Shown here: positions 32,975-39,344 of the stretch, piece by piece
Position numbering within the stretch: the stretch's first letter is position 1
Layout: every line of letters begins with the position of its first letter
From: Ophiostoma sp. CBS 140.51
Lineage: Eukaryota; Ascomycota; Sordariomycetes; Ophiostomatales; Ophiostomataceae
DNA: 39,344 nt
NCBI GenBank assembly: GCA_029298735.1
Contig: JANSLP010000306.1
Location: 1-39,344, forward strand
Direction of reading: 5' to 3'
The notes under the pieces: generated by a model
Told to the model about the DNA's origin: nothing
Seen by the model: the letters and a program-made list of their open reading frames with translations, nothing else
Databases searched by the model: none
Made by a program: the position numbers and the translations under genes

Positions 32975-35716
32975 GACTACCGAGGTGTTCTTAGTGCTGC
33001 TTGCCTCTTGGGAGTTGACATGTACCTTTGAGAAGGAGGACTTATGACAGGTACCTTGTCTTTCGAGCCCGTCTCCTTTTCTTCCTCATTCTGAAAACGG
33101 TGAGCTTCCCCGTGTTTTGCACTTTTAGTGCCTGTCTCTTGTTCCGCTGTCCCCTGTCAAAACCACGTTTTTTCTTGGTTGGTCCGCTGGCTTCTTAGTC
33201 TTTGCCGCCCACTTCACTTTCAATCGCACCTTCCGCACCTTTCTTATTGAGATCGTGATGATCCTCGTGATAATCAAGTAGATGCGACGGCTTCACTGAT
33301 ATTTTACAACCACTCGAGCCACTTCGCGAATGATTGCGTAGCTATTGGCCAAGTTGTTTTTGCGTCAAGTTCAGACCAAGGCCATGGGCCATGTTCGCAT
33401 CTTGCTCTCTGTGGCTTTTGTTTTCTGGCTTGTTCTGGTGGTTCATTGTTGTCCATATGGCGCGTTCTCATTTGTCCATTTGCGCACCTTTTTGGCTGGT
33501 GCGCAGTGGCCGCGTGAGGGCCTGTGACATAATGGCATAACCAGAAACCAAGGAAAATGGCCAAACGCCACAGAAAGGGTGAATGGAAAAAGGGAAAGGG
33601 AAAAGCGGGTGTCATTGTTGCAAATAAGCAATGAGGATGAAGCAAAACTGCCAGGAAGAAGGGAGAAGAGAAGAGAAAAGCGCCCTGTCACGCTCCTTCC
33701 ATTCGAGTCACGAGGCAGGCGCATGACTGATTCTGGCGGCCTTGGCCTCTCCGTTTTGGGTTTGGAGTGAAGACAAGGGCCAGAAGAGAGCTCTCGGGGG
33801 TGCTCCGGGGAGTCGCTTTAGTGCACTTCTCCAAGGGAGAAACTACGGAGAATTGGCTGAGAAAACGGTCGGAAAGCGCCCACCTCGCCTGCTTTGGCTG
33901 AAAACGGAGTCAATCAGGCCTTGTTCGCCCTGGCGAGATCCATTGGTCCCAGATTGGAGAGGTCACCTGTTGGCTCTTGCACTTTCTTGGGGGCTTCTGG
34001 GCCTGTTTTTACCCCAGTCAATTGTCAGTTGGCGGCGGGGGTGGCGGAACGATGGTCACGACTAGCAAAACGAGGCGGCCAGAATATTGCGCATTGCTAA
34101 GAAATATTAGAATATCGCAACATCGCAGGGACGAGGCGACGAGGCCGTGAGGCATCAACAGACCATTTTGTGGAGGAAAGGCTGGATCTGGACGCGCCTG
34201 GGTCGTTTCGGCGGCGTCATGTGATTAATGTGCAAAACAAGGAAGAATTAAAAACAAAAGAGCAAAAGGAAGGAGCGACTCACGATACCTGGCTCTGCTC
34301 TGGCTTTGCTGCTTTGGTCCGCTCAGAGCTACTGCGTTATTACCGCCCAGGTTTCAGGCACAGCAGAGGTGAAATCAGCACAAAACGCGAGAGCACATCG
34401 TCACCAGTAATCACTGCAGGAGGCGGAAGGGCTGTGCTTGGCTTTTTCGTGTTGGCTCGCTGGCGATTGTTGTCGCTTTGAAAGAGGGCTTGTGACAAGT
34501 GACGATCCATTTTGCGCGTCTGCAATTGGCGGAGAAACGAGCAGTCAAACAAAAGCATATCCCCGAGCCCCTGTAGCGCGCAAACTTTGAAGACTCCGTC
34601 CGGGGAAAGAGCAAAAGTGTGCCAATGAAAGAACACAAAGAAGGCAGGCACGACACCAAACAGTATTAACGGTCAACTATCGTCTCTCAGTGAACAAAAA
34701 CCAGCCATTGTAGTCCTCCTTGTCATCACCTGCTGGTGAGGCAACTAATGCCTGAGAAAACAAGATGACGAAGACACACAGCAATCCAAACGCCCATAGC
34801 GTAAAACTTATGGTCACGATGCCTCGTGACGGATTTTGATACAAGTACCGCCCGTAAACGCCATTTGGGTAAACCGGCTGTGCAGCCCGTCTGGACCGTT
34901 GAGAAAAGGCAGAGCAAGAAGAGTCGCCTGGCCTTGACGGTGGATCATTGGGGATCGCTCTTGTCTGTTGTCACTGGAATGGGTCTGCGGTGGCAGCCTG
35001 CTGTTTGCGGCGTCGACGAAAGGGCCTCGGCCTCGTCTGGCCTGGCCAAATAATTCCAGTAAAACGAAACGGAGAAAGCCTCTCCACCGTTTTTGTGTAT
35101 CTCGTGATCACGTTCTGAAAACGAGCTCGGGGCCAGCCTTTCCAGCTCTTCTCACCCCTGTCATCTGTTTCCGCTCTGTTTCTTCTCGCTCCGAAGCCCC
35201 ATAAAACGGAGAAACGGTCGTCCATCATGTGATGTACAAAGTACCACATATATTTCCCAAAGAGGCAATCAAGTCATCTACTAGCCCAATGGGGTAATAC
35301 TACCTGGAACCCTCCGTTTTGAAGTTTAGCAGTTCGTCCCCGACACTCACCTCACGGACTGCCATGATTCATGGAGATGCGCTGTGGCCAGTACCCAGAA
35401 CTCTCCTGACTCAAGATCAGCTTCAATGGAAACAGTCGATAAGTTGGATAAATGTTATCTCGTGGTGGGAAATGTCTAGTATCTGTTCAAAGTCTTTTGA
35501 GGACACTCAAAATATCGTGAGTTCTTCTTCTTTTCTTTGACGGGGAAATACACAACACAGCACATACCCTCCGAAACGTTTGAGTCGGCCCTTCACCACC
35601 ACCTTAGCCTGCTTTCGACTTCGCCGTTTTCTTGAGTAGTGCATCCTTTTCGCGGGTCGATGGAGGAAATACAGCGGACACAAACGCTCGCTCTTGCCGT
35701 TGCGTAACCCACTGTC

Positions 35717-36736
35717 GTGAGAACAGCAGGACACTGGACGCACAGCCTAGCCCTATTTGGCAACCGGCTCCGTTCTGGCCGAGTCATAAGGGCAACGGGC
35801 ATGCCTTTCGCCAGTGCGCCAGTGGCCTGGGCCTCCTCTGTGCTGCCGCCTGACCCCGTCTCGTTCATCTTGCCTTCCGTTTTGCAATATCCCAGTCGCC
35901 ACCCACACAATATGTCAGAAGTAGCTACCATTTCTCTCCGTTCCCCCCTACTGCCACGATACGGTGGTACGGGGCGACTTCGCCCAGGTACGTACCTCCC
36001 CTGTCGATTTGTACACGGTACCCAGTGGAGTTGGAATGCTTTTTTACCTCACCGCGAGTCTGGGAGGTCTGGCTCTCTTTTTTCGGTCCATGACCACATC
36101 CCGCGCGCCCTCTTTCTTTTGGGTTTTGCCCACACCCACCTCACACGCCCCCCCCCCAACCCAATACCCAAGTCCCAATACCCAAATCGCTCCTTCCCTC
36201 CCACCACGCCCACCACATTTTCGCTCATTCTCGATCCAGCCGCCCAGAACCTAATTAACGTTTGCCTCCTACATATACATACTTTCCCCCACACATCACA
36301 GCGCACTTCCTTTTCCTCTTTTCAACAACAACCTTCACGACTCACCTCGCTGTACACCTTCGCTTTTGCGTATTCTTCTCTCGTCTTTTCCGATCGAACT
36401 CTCAATCGACAAACTGTATTCTGCTCAGCCTACATTTTTACCACTCGCGAATTGTTTCTCGTCTTTCCTCGCCGACGCTTCTCACGCTTCTCACTACTTC
36501 CTCCTCGACGACACTTTCGACGTTCGACTCTGCTCTGTAACGCGACCTTACGACTAATTATCGAACAAGGCTTTCTCGACATTTTCAGCTCGAGAGCATC
36601 CGGTGCCGATTACGTCTTCGTCGACCTACTTAGGAACACCACCTTTAACGATCTAGCGCCGACCAACGACCGCGAACTGAGTTCTCTTCTTCGGTTCCTA
36701 GTCGTCGCATCTGCGCACCCCAGTCTCTCTTCGTAG
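35717..36736 (+). promoter_or_regulatory. Pyrimidine-rich leader of the DUF1752 gene with a 339-codon open frame
   Basis: C/T-rich DNA with many CTCGAC and TTCGAC words runs up to the coding start at 36803, as in long leaders of fungal regulators. It is open in one frame for 339 codons, from an ATG at 35717 to a TAG at 36734-36736. The translation is Ser/Phe/Pro/Arg-rich without recognisable domains, and codon third positions show no GC bias. Pyrimidine-rich DNA has few stop codons, so the frame is probably incidental. A possible leader-intron donor CAG|GTACGT lies at 35987 and a TTTTCAG acceptor at 36751-36757. A C10 run is found near 36148. Confidence 0.4.
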
Positions 36737-36802
36737 ACTTTTTGTTTTCCTTTTCAGCCGGCCACCGTGTCTTCTCCTCGGTTCATCCTCACAGACGATA
36801 CA

Positions 36803-38826
36803 ATGCCGTCGTCTTTAGACGCCCCCGTGCTCCAGGTGGATGCCAATGTCATCCACAAGGTCGATACCTCCAACCCTCAAAACCTCTTCAGCATGTGGAC
36901 TGGTAAGTCAACAGAGAAAAAAAAATTCAACCATTTTTTATTGTACTTCACTTGCTAACATACCTTTTAGTTTTCGCAAGGTGTGCAGACAATGTCGCCC
37001 AGGGCCGCCGGTTAGAGAACCTCAGCTGGCGTCTCTGGACCCGCGAAACTTTCTGTGTTGAGGCCGCCGCGCGCATAACCTCAAACGATTCCACCGATTC
37101 TTTTGCTGTCGCATCCTCCGACGACAGCTCGTCCATCGCTTCCACATCACCAGGGCGTCCTACCTCTATTCCGCATCAGAGTAACCCGTCGACCGAGGAG
37201 GTCCCCCAGCTGTCTGGTAGTGTTGAGTCGCTGGCTGACGAGGACGCCGTCGATTTCGCGTCCGAGTCAAGCGCCGTCGACATTGCTCGCCCGCGGATAC
37301 GCAGACAGGATTCGTGTGGCAGCAGCCGCAGTCGCGGCCGTGAGCGTCATATTACTTCGGACGACCTGGAGAAGATGGTCGTCTCGATTGTTCAGGAGAC
37401 CGAGCCCCTGAAGGCCCCTCTCCGCGAGATGTCTTCGAGCGCTCACTTCACGTCCCCCGTCTCTCCCGCGGCCAGCAAACAGCCAGAAGAGACACACGCC
37501 GTTCCCGTCCCAGAAACCCACGCCGCGGTTGAACCCGTTGTGGCGGAGGAGCCCACAACCGAGGCCGCCTTTTCGGAGCCTTTCCCAACTCTGGCACCCG
37601 AGTCCGTTCAGGAGGTCAAGGAGGAGAAGGAGGAGGAGGTTGCCCCCAGCACACCACCACTGCAGAAGAGCAAGTCGGCCACCGAGGTGATCCGCGGCTT
37701 CTCCCCCTCACATGTGCCTATTGTGATTCCTCAGATCTTGACGCCCCCGCCATCTGATGAGCATGTCGCTGCAGTCGATGAGGATGCCATTCCCGACCCC
37801 ACCTCGGAGCCTGCAGCTAAGCAGGTCCAGTCGAAGAAGGCTACGTTCGCATTGGGTGGCTCGTCTTCTTGTGAGGACTCAATGAGCGACCCGTCGCGCA
37901 GCCTCGAGATGCGCAAGTCCGCCATGTCACAGATGATGAAGCGCAAATCGACACCGACGCCGGAAGAGGAGGGTTCGCTTAAGAGCGCCCTGCACCTTTC
38001 GCGCCACTCGCTTGCGCAGAAGAAGCAGACCTCTTTCAGCAGCCAGCTTGTCACCCGTGCTATTCCGGCCCCTGCCATTCTTTCGGACGATGACGATTCG
38101 GATTCAGACGATATTGACGAGAGCGCAATCGACGACGACGACGATGACTCGTCCGACTGGGAGGACTCCAACGAGGAGAGCGGCCGCTCTAGCATGGATG
38201 ACAAGAACCTGTTCCAGCGTGTCGATTCGACCGTTCACCTGCCTTCGCGCCGTTCGCTCATCACACTCATGATCCAGCGCAGCGAACGCGAGGTTAAGAA
38301 TGGCCTGACCACATCCCAGTCCACTCTCGGCCTGAACCGCGCCCGTCCTCAGCATAATCTCCAGGGCCAGCTCCACCAGCAGCGCCAGCACCAGCCGCCC
38401 TCGCTGGTGGCGTCGCCTAACGATTCCGACGATGCCGCCCTGATGATGCGCCACCGCCCTCGCGGCCCGCAGTCGACTCTGCGCCCCATTAACGAGATTC
38501 CGCGGTCGGCTGCCCAGCCAATCATGACCTCGGCCACGACCGCCAACCACGCCCCCGCGCTGTCGCCGCGCACGAACCGCCGCAACATGCTGTCGACTGA
38601 GCTGACTGAGTCTCTGCGCCGTCACCTGCTCTGGGAACGGTCGCAGAAGACGTCGACTGCCAACGCTGTGCTCAAGAGACGCCACACGTCCCAGGACGTC
38701 GCCAATCTGCGCCAGTACCCCGAGCCGGTTCACATGAGCCGCGACGACAACGGCGACAATGCCGGCAGCTTCGACCAGTATCTCAACCGGGACGCCTACA
38801 ACGGCTACCATGCCAAGGGCTGGTAG
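36803..38826 (+). CDS. DUF1752 (GATA/AreA-type) and DUF3295-like protein, putative nuclear regulator
   Basis: Two exons, 36803-36902 and 36971-38826, with a 68-nt intron (donor GTAAGT, branch GCTAAC, acceptor TTTTAG), giving 651 residues. The splice falls inside the conserved N-terminal motif: NLFSMWT joins VFARCADNVAQGRRLENLSW, then RLW (about residues 27-56), the DUF1752 signature also found at the N-terminus of AreA-type nitrogen regulators. The central part is Ser/Pro/Glu-rich and disordered. Further conserved-looking blocks are MRKSAMSQMMKRKS (about 345-359), an acidic run of Asp/Ser ending SSDWED (about 406-433), LFQRVDSTVHLPSRRSL, and NMLSTELTESLRRHLLWER (about 572-590), which fit DUF3295. 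No DNA-binding GATA finger is visible. Molecular role is not known; a role in nutrient or stress signalling is inferred from the motif. The ATG at 36803 is chosen because translation upstream in this frame lacks an ATG. Confidence 0.85.
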
Positions 38827-39344
38827 TTGCAACGCATACCACGACTTCTTGCCATAGTTTCTCTTCTACTACTCTTCTCTACGATACCCAGTCGCCATTA
38901 CCTTACCTCTCATTTGCTTTTTTATTTTATTTTATTCTGTATCAACATTCATTGCGACATATTCTTAGCATGCATTCAGCGCGGTTATATTTTCTTTCAG
39001 TTTCACATTCAGACAGTTTACGCATATCCAACAACCGGCGTTTTTGTGCCTTTTCACGAAACCATTGCAGGTGATACCTGCCAACCGAAAGGGAAGCAAG
39101 GGACACTTCTTTGTTGTTTCTAAAAAAAACGGTGGCGTTTGTTACCCAGTCATGTTGGGGCATTTTTCGGATCAAAGGGGTTATTCGTTCACCCATTTAT
39201 TCTCACGATACCAATGTTTTCTATTTTACACTGTGGTGGACTCGGGCCTGTTCTATATTATGTCTTTTCATGTTTGCTTTCTTTTCTTTGCCTGTCTTTT
39301 CGTGGTGGTGACGATGTTCCCTTTTTGTATTTACTATCTGCTAC
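38827..39344 (+). other. 3' region of the DUF1752 gene
   Basis: T-rich sequence with a TTTTATTTTATTTTATT run near 38921-38937 right after the stop, in line with a fungal 3' untranslated region. The rest, to the window end, shows no gene on either strand. Confidence 0.5.

Larger units (their letters stand above)
30850..35716. other. Gene desert, part 5: no gene recognised
   Basis: Several minus-strand frames of 122-195 codons (for example 32669-32082 and 31603-31130) are present but have no recognisable family, and are rich in Arg/Ser as expected of out-of-frame GC-mixed DNA. Five GTAAGT donor words lie on the minus strand between 31113 and 32770, without matching branch points. The plus strand from 33080 to 33250 is pyrimidine-rich. 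Confidence 0.5.

Noticed and set aside
35275..35345. A-box-like TAGCCCAATGGGG followed by GTTCGTCCCC, suggesting a tRNA
   Set aside because: The seven bases before the A box find no complementary acceptor strand after the B-box-like string, and the B box deviates at key positions.
36767..36802. Upstream in-frame extension of the DUF1752 protein (SSPRFILTDDT)
   Set aside because: The extension begins at a GTG rather than ATG and follows a probable splice acceptor; the ATG at 36803 is the first proper start.
10805..36802. Desert as a RIP-mutated transposon graveyard or AT-rich centromere
   Set aside because: The interval is not strongly AT-rich, keeps many CG dinucleotides, and shows no reverse transcriptase, transposase or long repeated segments.

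Overview
The window looks like chromosomal DNA of a filamentous ascomycete (Pezizomycotina, probably Sordariomycetes). The basis is short GT-AG introns (66-89 nt) with CTAAC or GCTAAC branch points, GC-rich third codon positions in the genes, pyrimidine-rich leaders, and proteins that read like the fungal versions of their families. The genus cannot be named from the sequence alone. I found no rRNA, tRNA, snRNA, transposon or CRISPR array.

Left part (1-10804) is ordinary, gene-dense chromosome. CCT5, the epsilon subunit of the cytosolic chaperonin TRiC/CCT, runs rightward (385-2284, four exons, two of them tiny). It converges on a leftward HECT-type E3 ubiquitin ligase of the UBE3A/HUL4 group (7142-2894, two exons), which carries an N-terminal AZUL zinc-finger signature and a C-terminal catalytic cysteine. 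A 1.9-kb divergent intergenic region separates it from the rightward, intronless REI1-family gene (9017-10804), a cytoplasmic 60S ribosome biogenesis factor with four C2H2 fingers. All three are proteostasis or translation housekeeping genes, but nothing indicates a cluster working as one system.

Middle part (10805-36802) is about 26 kb with no gene I can recognise on either strand. It has lower GC than the genes and only scattered, unremarkable open frames. It is not strongly AT-rich, shows no transposon remnants and is not built of long repeats. It does contain seven exact copies of the 9-mer TACGGAGTA (either strand), five of them in 26.0-29.7 kb, plus many near matches, CGG-triplet palindromes typical of Zn2Cys6 regulator sites, several perfect hairpins and short tandem repeats. 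One weak orphan-gene candidate lies at 15741-16318 on the minus strand.

Right part (36803-38826) is a two-exon gene for a 651-residue protein with an N-terminal DUF1752 (GATA/AreA-type) motif and a C-terminal DUF3295-like region, a putative nuclear regulator. It is preceded by a roughly 1-kb pyrimidine-rich leader that happens to hold a 339-codon open frame. The desert therefore lies entirely upstream of this regulator, and may be its extended control region, a host of long non-coding transcripts, or both. That is inference.
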